From an uncultured archaeon (GTDB lineage Archaea; Thermoproteota; Nitrososphaeria_A; Caldarchaeales; Calditenuaceae), in assembly GCA_938017985.1 (NCBI GenBank), contig CALIKS010000001.1, positions 86,745 to 150,744 on the forward strand: DNA of 64,000 nucleotides. The letters are read 5' to 3'. Below the pieces are notes generated by a model. It worked only from the letters and a program-made list of their open reading frames with translations, had not been told where the DNA came from and made no database searches. A program made the position numbers and the translations under genes. Within the stretch, counting starts at the first letter, position 1. Each line of letters opens with the position of its first letter. Positions 10,016-20,032 of the stretch are shown piece after piece.

Positions 10016-11245
10016 TTACAGAAGTATTCGATCCATCACTCCTTCAAGTGGATGCATTATTCTTGAATTTGTATAATGTTTAAGCTGAAGTCTGCAAGTT
10101 TCACTTTGAGAAAAGACTGGCATTTGAGCATGTTCTATTTTTGTGAATAGTTTATTTCCTATTTCTCTTGATGCCTCATGGTGTTTTTTAATAAGTCCCC
10201 ATATCCCTGCTATACCACAGCACTCTTCAAATTCTGTCAATTTATAGCCAGCAAGTTCAAGTAATCTTTTTACACTAGTTGTTAATCTTGCAGCTTTTGT
10301 GAAGCAGCTATGATGATAAACTGCATTCTCGACAGGCCCTTTAAATCTAATTCTGCCATCGTCATACTCATTAAGTAATATATCTACTATGTCTATAGTA
10401 TTCTCAGCAACTATTCTAGACTTTTCATCACCTAGTAGCTCTGGATAATCAATCTTTAAAGCAACATATGCTGCCGGAGAAATAGTAATCACCTTACCAT
10501 CATTCTTGATAAATTCATACATACTATCGATGTTAAATCTTGCAATCTTGACTGCTCTTTTCAATGCTCCAAATTCCAATGCTAGTGTCCCTGCCTCCAT
10601 TTGTGGAGGAGCCTCAACTCGGTATCCAAGCCTTTGTAAAAGGTTCACTGTCCTTATACCAAGCTCTACATCGTGATAATTAGTAAACACGTCTATAAAT
10701 AATGCAAGTCTCCCTCTATCACCATTGCTGCTTGAATGTTTCTTGATATATTTCTCTAGTGAGTCACCGTAAAAGCTAGGAAAGGGTGCATTGCGATCAA
10801 TATCTAATATTTGTTCAAGCAAAGTTCTTCCAAAATTGCTCTTCACTAACAAATTTGATAGGGTTGGAATCATTGCTCCTAGCTTCTCAAATGTTCCATA
10901 ATATGTGTAGAAAAATTTGTTGAGCCGTAGTGGTCCACTACTCTTTACTCGCCAGATTAATTGAGGAATCCTGACACCTGCTGGACAGACTTCTAGGCAT
11001 CTCCTACATCCGAAGCATAGGTCCATCAATTCTTGAATAGCATTTGACTCAATTGATAAGTTCAGCACACTCGAGTGTTTTGCCTGTAGAAGGACTATTC
11101 TTCCACGGGATGTTCTTGAATCCCTGTATGATAAAGATATATTTGATGTTGGGCAGACACTGTTACAGAACCCGCATCTGACACATTTGAGAACATCGTA
11201 TAAATAATCATTTAATACTTTATCTAGTGTTCTTTGTCTGAACAT
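10016..11245 (-). CDS. Fe-S oxidoreductase (GlcF/HdrD/GlpC-like) with one CCG-type domain lacking its Cys
   Basis: CVRCGFCNSVCPT, CFGCRRCLEVCPAG, EECCGIAGIWG. Confidence 0.82.
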   Translation of the reverse strand: MFRQRTLDKVLNDYLYDVLKCVRCGFCNSVCPTSNISLSYRDSRTSRGRIVLLQAKHSSVLNLSIESNAIQELMDLCFGCRRCLEVCPAGVRIPQLIWRVKSSGPLRLNKFFYTYYGTFEKLGAMIPTLSNLLVKSNFGRTLLEQILDIDRNAPFPSFYGDSLEKYIKKHSSSNGDRGRLALFIDVFTNYHDVELGIRTVNLLQRLGYRVEAPPQMEAGTLALEFGALKRAVKIARFNIDSMYEFIKNDGKVITISPAAYVALKIDYPELLGDEKSRIVAENTIDIVDILLNEYDDGRIRFKGPVENAVYHHSCFTKAARLTTSVKRLLELAGYKLTEFEECCGIAGIWGLIKKHHEASREIGNKLFTKIEHAQMPVFSQSETCRLQLKHYTNSRIMHPLEGVMDRILL

Positions 11246-11248
11246 GTT

Positions 11249-12661
11249 TTAACCACTTTTGTTTAATAAATCGTCTAGATCAAATGCTATGCCTGGAGAC
11301 AGTATATAATTGGGGTCGAGTAGTCTCTTAATTTTAATCATTAAGTTGTATGACTCTCCATGCTGGAGTCTCATGTAGCTTTTCTTTTCAGTACCTATGC
11401 CATGTTCGCCCGAGACGGCGCCGCCAATCGATATCACCCATCGATTAAGTTCATCATTAGCTCTATGTAGACTCTCTATTTTTTCACCATTATCTCCAGT
11501 CCCCCAATTTACATGTAGATTTCCATCGCCGAAATGTCCAATACACGAGGTTCTTAATCCATATTTCTTTCCAATACTGTATGCCTTTTCAACTGCCTCC
11601 ACTAGCCGAGATAAAGGAATAATTACATCGCTTATTAGTGTGAATCTTCCGAGTTTTAGAACAGATGGATAGGCACCTTTACGAGCAGACCATAACCTCT
11701 CTCTATCCTCTTTGCTGCTCGCATGCCAAATCTCAAACCCACCATTTTCTTTAACAACACTTATACATCGCTCCATCTCCTCATAAGCGGCTTTTTTGCT
11801 TCCATGAGTCTCAATAAGCAACATAGCCTCTGCGTTTGGAAATTCAATTTTCTTAAACTCAGAGACGGCCCCCATCGTTGGCTTATCCATAAACTCTAAA
11901 GCGGCAACATCAAGTCCCTGCCTGATTATTTTATAAATTGCCTTAGTCGCATCAGAAATTGATGAGAAGAACGCAGCGGATGTCTCCATACTCTCAGGTA
12001 ATGGTCTAAGCCTTAAGTTAATCTCTGTGAATATTGCGAGTGTTCCCTGAGAACCGATAAGCATTTTAACAACATCAAACCCTAAGGAATATTTGAACGT
12101 CTTTGTTCCAAGTCTTTGGAGACCATCTCTTGGAAATGCCGCCTCAAATCCTAAAACGTATTCTCTCGTGGTTCCGTACTTTACGGCTTTTAATCCTGAA
12201 GCATTTGAAGCAGCCATACCTCCGATTGTACATGCAGCGCCACTGGAAGGGTCTGGTGGGAAAAATAATCCATAGCGTTCAAGCTCTTTATTTAGTGCGT
12301 CATAAACCACTCCTGGCTGCACCCTGACCTGCATGTTCTCCTCATCTATTTCAACGATTTTATTCATCTTTTTCATATTCACAACAATTCCTCTATGTAC
12401 AGGGACAGTACCGGTAAGCCCAGTACCTCCGCCTCTAGGATAGACAGGAATTTTTTTCTCGTCAGCATATTTTAGAATTTCCACGACTTGTTCTGAAGTT
12501 TCAGGCCATACAACTACTTCAGGCTTATGAAATCCGCCTAGTTGTGCATCAATGGCGTTTGTCACTAGGTCCTCCTCATCAGTACTGACATTATTCGAAC
12601 CGCAGAGTTTTTCAAGATAATCAATATCTTTACTCGAAACTTTGCTAAAGTAGTTTGTCAT
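11249..12661 (-). CDS. FAD-linked oxidase, D-lactate dehydrogenase/GlcD type
   Basis: 'PRGGGTGLTGTVPVHRGIVVNMKKMNKI', 'GHFGDGNLHVN', 'GEHGIGTEKK'. Confidence 0.9.
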   Translation of the reverse strand: MTNYFSKVSSKDIDYLEKLCGSNNVSTDEEDLVTNAIDAQLGGFHKPEVVVWPETSEQVVEILKYADEKKIPVYPRGGGTGLTGTVPVHRGIVVNMKKMNKIVEIDEENMQVRVQPGVVYDALNKELERYGLFFPPDPSSGAACTIGGMAASNASGLKAVKYGTTREYVLGFEAAFPRDGLQRLGTKTFKYSLGFDVVKMLIGSQGTLAIFTEINLRLRPLPESMETSAAFFSSISDATKAIYKIIRQGLDVAALEFMDKPTMGAVSEFKKIEFPNAEAMLLIETHGSKKAAYEEMERCISVVKENGGFEIWHASSKEDRERLWSARKGAYPSVLKLGRFTLISDVIIPLSRLVEAVEKAYSIGKKYGLRTSCIGHFGDGNLHVNWGTGDNGEKIESLHRANDELNRWVISIGGAVSGEHGIGTEKKSYMRLQHGESYNLMIKIKRLLDPNYILSPGIAFDLDDLLNKSG

Positions 12662-12725
12662 ATTATATTATTTATTATGACTACAATTTTAAATATTTAT
12701 TGCTACATTATGTTGATAAGTTAAT

Positions 12726-15062
12726 TTAAGTAATGTTATGCATCAATTTCAGGTCGTTTTTAAAGATTTTTAACTCGTCAGGAATCTCAATTCTTATCGG
12801 GTCTCTAAGTGATAAGTTTTGTTGTTTTTTAGTTCTCCATACACTGCTATTAAAATCCTTTATCATTTCAGTAAACATTATCATCTTTCCAATTCTTTGC
12901 TTTTTGGGTAATCGTTCGAGATGTACACTTTTCTTAGAATACAGTTTTTTCCACATATAGTCTGTTATGAATGGAGAAATTGGTGCTAACAATATTAGAC
13001 ACGTCTTAAGGCATTTATGTAAAGTATACCATGCAGCTCTTGCTGAGGTTTTCTTGCCTGAGCGGAGGAGCGCCCTACTTTTAACCATTTCTATGTAATG
13101 ATCTGCAAAGGTATTCCAGAGAAAGTCTCTTATCTTAGTTGCGGGTATGAAAAAGTTAAATGACTTATATCCCTCTAAACACTCATTGACTAGTTTATTT
13201 AGTTCTGCGAGTATCCACTTGTCTGTAGGTAATAATTTTGGTTTCCTAGGATAAGGAAACTGAGAAACAAACCTAGCGATGTTCCAGAGCTTTGTTAGAA
13301 ACTTTCCAGCAGATGCTATTCTTTGCTCAGAAATTCTAAAATCATAGCCAAGGCTTGCCTCTTGTGCAGACCAGTATCTAAAGACATCGGCGCCGTATTT
13401 TTCGAGAATTGGATATGGATCAATGACATTGCCTCTACTCTTACTCATTTTTTCTCCCTTCTCATCAAGTCCTAATCCACCTATCCAGACATGTCTGAAT
13501 GGTGGCTTTCCCGTTAGTTGATAGCATCTTAGTATTGTGTAATACAGCCAAGTCCTGACAATGTCTTTACCTTGGGGGCGTATTCCTGTTGGATATCCCT
13601 TTCTAAATAACTCATTGTCTTGCTTATAGCCACTTACGAATAATGGAGTAATACTGGAATCCATCCATGTGTCAAATGTTCTATCCTCGCCGATAAATTC
13701 TCTTGAACCACATTTTGCACAATTCTCAAAAGGCGCTGGTTCTATCCATGGTCTATAATATTTACCGGGACTCGGTACATGTGGTTCTCCACATTCTTTA
13801 CAGTACCAAATTGGAATCTCAGTTGCATAGTAGCGTCGTCTTGAAATCGGCCAATCAATAGTAAGTGAGTTGATCCAGTCAATTAACAGCTGACGATGGA
13901 ATTGAGGATGAAACTCCATCTTTTCAATTATTTTTAATAGTTCTTGTCTGTATCTAAGCTGTTCAAGATAGAATTCATTCATCGGTATTATTTCAATCGG
14001 TGTTCCAGACCTCTCACAAATAGGCTCGTTATGAATGATTTCTTCAACCTTCTCAACATATCTTAGCTCCTGTAAAAGTTCAATTATCTTTGCTCTCGCC
14101 TCTTTTACAGATAGTCCCTTTAAGGGACCTGTTACCTCTGTCATCCTTCCACTCGTATCAATCGCTATCACTTCGTTCAATCCGAGCTCTCTGAAAAGCT
14201 GTACATCAGTCTGGTCTCCATAGCTGCAGACCATGACTAAGCCGCTTCCGAACTCTGGCCTAGCTGCCTTATGAGGAATTATCGGCACTTCTTGTCCATA
14301 AAGGGGCACTATTGCTGTTTTCTCTGTCAGATGCACATATCTATCATCCTCAGGATTGTGTATTACTGCTCTGCAAGCAGCCAATAACTCTGGCCGCGTT
14401 GTAGCTACTATTATTATTTCTTCTGTCTCTTTTACCATAAATTTTATGTAAACAAGTTTAGTAACAGTCTCTCTATAATCTATTTCTGCATCAGCAACTG
14501 TTGTTCCGCACTCCCAGCAATAATTATTTGGTCTAGTAGAGATGTATACGAGTCCCCGATTAAAAAGTTCAATAAAAGTTGCCTGTGTAAGCGCCCTGTA
14601 CTCAGGTGAATCTGTCCTGTAATGGTTTAATAATTCGCCTGAAAGTCCCATTCTTCTCATTATGTTAATCATTTCTTCCTCAAGCTTATCTAATGTTTCT
14701 GAACATAATCTAATGAACTCCTCTCGAGGAATCTCGGTCAGTTTTATCCCAAGTTCACGTTCTACGTATTTTTCTACCGGTATACCGTTTCTGTCTATTC
14801 CTATTGGGAATCTTACTTCATATCCCATCATCCTTGCAGTTCTGGCTATCATGTCGATTTGAGCATACTGGGCCGCTGCACCTATATGCCATGGCCTGCC
14901 CGACGGATAGGGCGGAGGCGTATCTATGATGAATATCTTTTTTCTTGACTTTTTATTGAATCTATAAATTTTTTCTTTTTCCCATTCTTTTATGAGCGAA
15001 ATCTCGATTGATGGGTCCCATGTTTTTTGACTTATCTTGGGCGTCATCTTAAACTCAGACAT
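12726..15062 (-). CDS. valS: Valyl-tRNA synthetase
   Basis: Class I: 'PPPYPSGRPWHIGAAAQYAQIDMIAR', 'GEKMSKSRGNVIDP'. Confidence 0.92.
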   Translation of the reverse strand: MSEFKMTPKISQKTWDPSIEISLIKEWEKEKIYRFNKKSRKKIFIIDTPPPYPSGRPWHIGAAAQYAQIDMIARTARMMGYEVRFPIGIDRNGIPVEKYVERELGIKLTEIPREEFIRLCSETLDKLEEEMINIMRRMGLSGELLNHYRTDSPEYRALTQATFIELFNRGLVYISTRPNNYCWECGTTVADAEIDYRETVTKLVYIKFMVKETEEIIIVATTRPELLAACRAVIHNPEDDRYVHLTEKTAIVPLYGQEVPIIPHKAARPEFGSGLVMVCSYGDQTDVQLFRELGLNEVIAIDTSGRMTEVTGPLKGLSVKEARAKIIELLQELRYVEKVEEIIHNEPICERSGTPIEIIPMNEFYLEQLRYRQELLKIIEKMEFHPQFHRQLLIDWINSLTIDWPISRRRYYATEIPIWYCKECGEPHVPSPGKYYRPWIEPAPFENCAKCGSREFIGEDRTFDTWMDSSITPLFVSGYKQDNELFRKGYPTGIRPQGKDIVRTWLYYTILRCYQLTGKPPFRHVWIGGLGLDEKGEKMSKSRGNVIDPYPILEKYGADVFRYWSAQEASLGYDFRISEQRIASAGKFLTKLWNIARFVSQFPYPRKPKLLPTDKWILAELNKLVNECLEGYKSFNFFIPATKIRDFLWNTFADHYIEMVKSRALLRSGKKTSARAAWYTLHKCLKTCLILLAPISPFITDYMWKKLYSKKSVHLERLPKKQRIGKMIMFTEMIKDFNSSVWRTKKQQNLSLRDPIRIEIPDELKIFKNDLKLMHNIT

Positions 15063-15444
15063 CCTTTATCCCTCTATTAGTCACGGTGAACAATTGATAA
15101 ATTGTTCTTAGCCCTCTCTTATATCTATCCGTCGTTCTTAGCCTCTTTCTAAGGAATTCGTCGAACTTTACGGTGTTTGAGTATTTATTTTTTAATCTTC
15201 TAAGAATTAATTCACCTTCTCTATCAAGGTCCAACAAGACTACAACTCTCGATGCATGACGTAGGGAAAAGGAATCAGCTAGCTTGTAAAAATCATATAG
15301 TGTATAGATCTTAGCTTTAATTCCCGCCTCTCTTAATGCTTCAATGTCCGATTTTCCCTCTACGAGAATAAATGTATTTTCATCCACGCTATTATTAATG
15401 AGCTTAACTATCTCTTCAATCTCCTCTCTATCTTCGTTATGCAT
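15055..15444 (-). CDS. Toprim domain protein (small primase-like)
   Basis: 'FILVEGKSDIEALREAG', 'VVVLLDLDREGELILRRL'; start chosen at internal ATG (MHNEDREE); overlaps valS by 8 nt. Confidence 0.75.
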   Translation of the reverse strand: MHNEDREEIEEIVKLINNSVDENTFILVEGKSDIEALREAGIKAKIYTLYDFYKLADSFSLRHASRVVVLLDLDREGELILRRLKNKYSNTVKFDEFLRKRLRTTDRYKRGLRTIYQLFTVTNRGIKDV

Positions 15445-15576
15445 ATTTTTGATTAGAATATCTATATTCCAATATATAGAATTATCATAAATTGCAACAG
15501 AATATGCGGTTTTTGTGTGGAGCGTCATATTATATGCTAATTAATGTATTACCAATGCTTTTTCCAAACTCACTTT

Positions 15577-15599
15577 CTAACTACCCTCAGGGTGATTAG
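15577..15599. promoter_or_regulatory. Imperfect inverted repeat, candidate RHH operator
   Basis: CTAACTACCCT-C-AGGGTGATTAG, 9 of 11 positions symmetric, immediately before the RHH start codon. Confidence 0.45.
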
Positions 15600-15600
15600 A

Positions 15601-15747
15601 ATGAGAGTAGTAACGGTTCACCTTCCTGAAGCGTACTTAGAAGCCATAGACGAGTTGGTCAGGAGGCGGTTATATCCGAATAGGGCTGAGGCAATAAGAA
15701 TGGCAGTGAGGGACTTCATAAAGGAGGAGGCAAGGACAAGTGAGTGA
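15601..15747 (+). CDS. Short ribbon-helix-helix (CopG-type) regulator, CdrS-like by size and position
   Basis: MRVVTVHLPEAYLEAIDELVRRRLYPNRAEAIRMAVRDFIKEEARTSE; overlaps ftsZ start. Confidence 0.8.
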   Translation: MRVVTVHLPEAYLEAIDELVRRRLYPNRAEAIRMAVRDFIKEEARTSE

Positions 15748-16879
15748 AACAACAATACAGACATCCGTTGACAGTGTAGAGGGAGTTAGATTAAAGCTAA
15801 TTGGTATTGGAGGAGCTGGTTGCAACACTGTAAATAGGTTAATTTCGGGGGGACTTTACGGCGCGGTTACTATTGCTGCTAACACTGACAAACAGCACCT
15901 AGACATGATTAGGGCTCATCAAAAGATTCTCCTTGGACCTACAGTTACGAAGTTTCATGGTGCGGGTGGGAACCCAGAAGTCGGAAGAATTGCGGCTGAG
16001 GAATCAATAGAAGAAATTCGCCAATCAGTTCAAGATTCAGACCTTGTCTTTATTGCTGCAGGGTTAGGCGGAGGCACAGGGACTGGCGCGGCTCCACTCG
16101 TTGCAAAAGTAGCAAAAGAATCAGGAGCAATAGTCGTCGGAGTTGTTACTATGCCTTTCAGGTTTGAGGGAAGTATCAGGAGAAGAATTGCTGTGAAAGG
16201 TCTCGAAGAGTTGCAAAAATATACCAACACCGTCGTAGTAATCGATAATAATAGATTACTTGAGCTTTATCCTCAATATAACCTGAAAACAGCCTTCTCG
16301 TTGGCTGATGAAGTGATAAATAACATGATTCTAAGCATTACTGAGTCAATTGTCAAGCCCAGCCTTATCAATATCGATTTCGAGGACTTCAAGGCCGTGG
16401 TTGGTCAGGGCAAGCTTGCTTCTCTAGGAATCGGTCGTAGTAGCTCGCCTAATAGGGCGGAAGAAGCCACGTTTAATGCCCTTCAGTCTCCACTACTTGA
16501 AGGTACTTTTGATGGAATCACAGCAGCAATCGTGCACGTAACTGGTGGAGAAGATATGAAACTGAAGGAGGCTTCTCGCCCACCCGAGATAATATCAGAA
16601 CTAATGGGTGATGATGGACTAGTAGTTTGGGGGGCGAGAATTGATAACTACTATGCATCGACGATGCAGGTCGCTTTGATACTCACAGGGGTCTCAAGCG
16701 TCGCAATAACTTATGGAGGCGAGTCAGGACCGTTGGTCGATCTTGAAGGTGAAAGACTCAAAGAAGTAGTAGCAAAAGCTCCATCACCGATAGATGATAA
16801 TCATCATGAAAAAGAAGAAGACGAACTAGAGAAATTAATAGCAGAGTTAGGCATAAAAAGATTAAAAATAGATAGGTAA
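15740..16879 (+). CDS. ftsZ: Cell division protein FtsZ
   Basis: GGAGCNTVNRL, tubulin signature GLGGGTGTGAAP; GTG start after AAGGAGGAGG. Confidence 0.97.
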   Translation: MSETTIQTSVDSVEGVRLKLIGIGGAGCNTVNRLISGGLYGAVTIAANTDKQHLDMIRAHQKILLGPTVTKFHGAGGNPEVGRIAAEESIEEIRQSVQDSDLVFIAAGLGGGTGTGAAPLVAKVAKESGAIVVGVVTMPFRFEGSIRRRIAVKGLEELQKYTNTVVVIDNNRLLELYPQYNLKTAFSLADEVINNMILSITESIVKPSLINIDFEDFKAVVGQGKLASLGIGRSSSPNRAEEATFNALQSPLLEGTFDGITAAIVHVTGGEDMKLKEASRPPEIISELMGDDGLVVWGARIDNYYASTMQVALILTGVSSVAITYGGESGPLVDLEGERLKEVVAKAPSPIDDNHHEKEEDELEKLIAELGIKRLKIDR

Positions 16880-16904
16880 GAATATTATTAAGTCCTAATA
16901 ATAA

Positions 16905-18598
16905 TTATAGTTTTGTTGTATTCGTTTTATTTCTCAATTCTTCAATTTTGCGGTCAGGAATCTTCTTGAAGAGTGGATAAGGTCGTTTTATCATGTGCCC
17001 GGCCTCTATAGGTGTTGTTCCTGCATTAAGCCAAGCATCTCCATCTGGGATCTTTATGTCCAGCATCTCTCTCATCTTTATCGCTGATACTGGTATAAAC
17101 GGCTCTAATAGTATCGAGAGACACTTAACGACTTGTGCTGCAACATAGAGTGTTGTAGCTGCTCGATTAGGTTCAGTTTTTATCTGATGCCATGGCTCTT
17201 TCTTTGTCAAATACATATTTCCCCGGCTAGACAATTCGGTGAGAATTTCAAGTGACTGTCTCATCCTCAATTCATCCATAAATTTTGATGCCTTAATAGG
17301 CGCCTCACGTATAAATGAGAGCAGTTCGTTGTCAAGCTCGTCGAAAGTGTGTGGCGAAGGAATCAGTCCATTAAAATGATTATAGATAAAAGTCAAAACC
17401 CTATGTACAAAGTTTCCAATATTGTCGTTTAGATCGTTGTTTATTGTTTTTTGAAAATCATCCCAGCTGAAGTTTGTATCACTCTTCTCTGGCCTTATCT
17501 TTATGAGGTAATATCGCCAATAATCGGCGGGAAAATAGCTAAGAGCTTGGTCAAGCCAGACACCTATTCCTCGACTCTTAGAGAATTTTTGTCCCTCAAA
17601 CATCAAGTACTCAGTTGAGGAAACATTCCAGGGAAGAGTTAGTCTCTCATCGTAAGCCATTAGTAAAGCGGGCAGGATGATTGTATGGAAGGGTATATTA
17701 TCTTTTCCGATAAAGTATACACTTCTCGTTTCTGAGTCCAACCAATATTTTTTCCATAATTCTTTATCACCTTTTTTTATGGACCACTCAATAGTAGCAG
17801 TAATGTATCCTATAACCGCCTCAAACCATACATATATCGTCTTGTCCTCTGCTCCAGGAAAGGGAGCCGGAATCCCCCATAGATTATCTCTAGTTATTGC
17901 CCTCGGCCTTAATCCTTCATTAATCCAGCTGAGTGAAAAATTCTTTGCGTTTTCTGGCAGCCTGTCATTTTGCAAAATCATCTCTTTAAGCTTTTCAGAG
18001 AATCGAGGGAGATCAAAATACCAATGTTTCGTCTTTTTGATAATAGGAGTCGAGCCACAGATACTACATTTACTATCCAATAATTCAAGAGGCTCAAGAA
18101 CTACACCGCAGTTTTCACATTGGTCACCTCTAGCCGATGGATAACCACACTTAGGGCATGTTCCAATTACGAATCGATCGGGTAAAAATCTCTTACAGTT
18201 TTCGCAGAAGAGCTGATCGACATCTATTGAGTAGATATATCCTTTTTCATAGATTTTAAAGAAAAACTCTTTACAGAACGCTATGTGTACATCATTATGC
18301 GTACGAGTATAATTGTCAAATGATAGTGAAAACTTATTGAAGAGGTCCGTGACTATTGAGTGCATCTCGTCTGTAAGAATCTTTGGGTGTACTCCCCTCC
18401 TTATCGCTTCAACCTCGATGGGAGTTCCATGCTCATCAGATCCACTTACAAATACTACGTCCTCTCCCCGTAGCCTAAGATAACGAGCATAGACATCAGC
18501 GGATAAAGCTGAACCTATAAGCGTGCCTAGATGCGGTACGTTATTTATGTAGGGCCACGCTGAGCATACAAGCCACTTGCCGAGCTCTAATCACCCAT
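16905..18598 (-). pseudogene. metG: Methionyl-tRNA synthetase with apparent 1-nt deletion near the 5' end (may be functional if this is a sequence error)
   Basis: 16905-18365 is the annotated ORF; codons 18366-18590 remain in frame and read LELGKWLVCSAWPYINNVPHLGTLIGSALSADVYARYLRLRGEDVVFVSGSDEHGTPIEVEAIRRGVHPKILTDEM, with no ATG/GTG/TTG. Confidence 0.85.
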
Positions 18599-18700
18599 TA
18601 TCAAATATCACGTTAATTCCTTTATAAACACTTATTTCTGTATAACATAAAAACGAAGGTAAAATCATAAAAGATTAAAAATATCATGTTTTAAAATTAT

Positions 18701-19249
18701 TTGCGAGAGATCTTGTCAAATCCGGAGGAAACTATTACTAGGTCTTTTAGAATTTCTGAGCATTCATTTAGAATACTAAGGGAGGATGCTGAAAGACAAA
18801 ACATATCAGTAAATACGCTTGTTAATCAAATTCTAAACCTATACGTGAATTTTGAAAGATATGCAAAGACAACACATATGATAAAACTGCCAAGTCAATT
18901 ATTAAAATCCCTCTTGGATGCTATTCAGGAAAGCATGATTATCAAGATCGCGCAACATTTAGGAGAAAATATTGCTGAATCTATCATACTTGTTAAGTCT
19001 GGGACTCTTAGCCTGGAAAGTATTATTACTCATCTTAAAGACCTTTCTATTTATGGGTATCTCTTCGAGTATAATGAAATAACTACTCCTCAAAAGATCA
19101 CCATATCGCTTGTTCATCAATTTGGATTAAGGGGTTCGCTTCTTTTTGCCCACTACATCCAATCAGTATTTAAGAGAATCAACATTCAACCCTATTTTAA
19201 TATTACTGAAAACGCCGTAACGCTTGAAATCATGAGAGAACGGTTATAG
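18701..19249 (+). CDS. RHH-type N-terminal domain plus C-terminal putative sensor domain
   Basis: 'EETITRSFRISEHSFRILREDAERQNISVNTLVNQIL' RHH-like; TTG start. Confidence 0.6.
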   Translation: MREILSNPEETITRSFRISEHSFRILREDAERQNISVNTLVNQILNLYVNFERYAKTTHMIKLPSQLLKSLLDAIQESMIIKIAQHLGENIAESIILVKSGTLSLESIITHLKDLSIYGYLFEYNEITTPQKITISLVHQFGLRGSLLFAHYIQSVFKRINIQPYFNITENAVTLEIMRERL

Positions 19250-19333
19250 ATTCATTAAACTACATTTAATCGCAAAAAATACCAATAGTTTATAACGTCG
19301 ATATGTATATTTAGACTCAGAGATGCATATAAC

Positions 19334-20032
19334 TTGCAACTAAGCAAAAAGCTCGGATTAGTGATTCTTTCCATCGCTATTGGAGTAGTAGTTTTAACCA
19401 TTTTCACTACTAATATGCATTCATTAGTAATTGGTAAGGATAATACTTACCAGGCTCCAATAGTTGATGCATATTTAAGCACTTGTCCAATGATTAATGA
19501 ATGGCGCCCCTTTGCGAATACGGCTCAAAGGCTCGACATAACTGAGGTAAAGAACAGGCTTGAACGATATGTCCAGAATTTAGGAGAGAACTATGCCGTA
19601 TCTGAAATAATGGAGTTTAAAAATAATTTTTACGCAGTCATAATTGAAGAAGATACCGGTATGGGTGCATTCGAGTTACTCGTAAATCCATATACTGGCG
19701 CGATAACTCTCGAACCAGGACCAAACATGATGTGGAACACAAAATATGGAATGCATTTTAAAATGATGGGCGGCTTGTCATCACAGCCTAGAGATGTTAC
19801 AATAGGTGAGAGCGAAGCAAAGGAGATAGCACTAAGATACCTAATGAAAACATTTCAAGGAACCATCATGGTAGAGGAACCTACTCGTTTTTACGGTTAC
19901 TATACGTTTGACTATATGATTAATGGTGTGATTCATGGTATGCTTAGCGTTAATGGATTCACGGGAGAAGTATGGTATCACTCGTGGCATGGTGAATTCA
20001 TCCAAGAAATCGAGGTGGATGAAATTGAATGA
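19334..20032 (+). CDS. Exported, membrane-anchored PepSY-like protein, Met-rich segment
   Basis: N-terminal TM; 'MMWNTKYGMHFKMMGG', 'FYGYYTFDYMINGVIHGMLSVNGFTGEVWYHSWHGEF'; TTG start. Confidence 0.6.
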   Translation: MQLSKKLGLVILSIAIGVVVLTIFTTNMHSLVIGKDNTYQAPIVDAYLSTCPMINEWRPFANTAQRLDITEVKNRLERYVQNLGENYAVSEIMEFKNNFYAVIIEEDTGMGAFELLVNPYTGAITLEPGPNMMWNTKYGMHFKMMGGLSSQPRDVTIGESEAKEIALRYLMKTFQGTIMVEEPTRFYGYYTFDYMINGVIHGMLSVNGFTGEVWYHSWHGEFIQEIEVDEIE

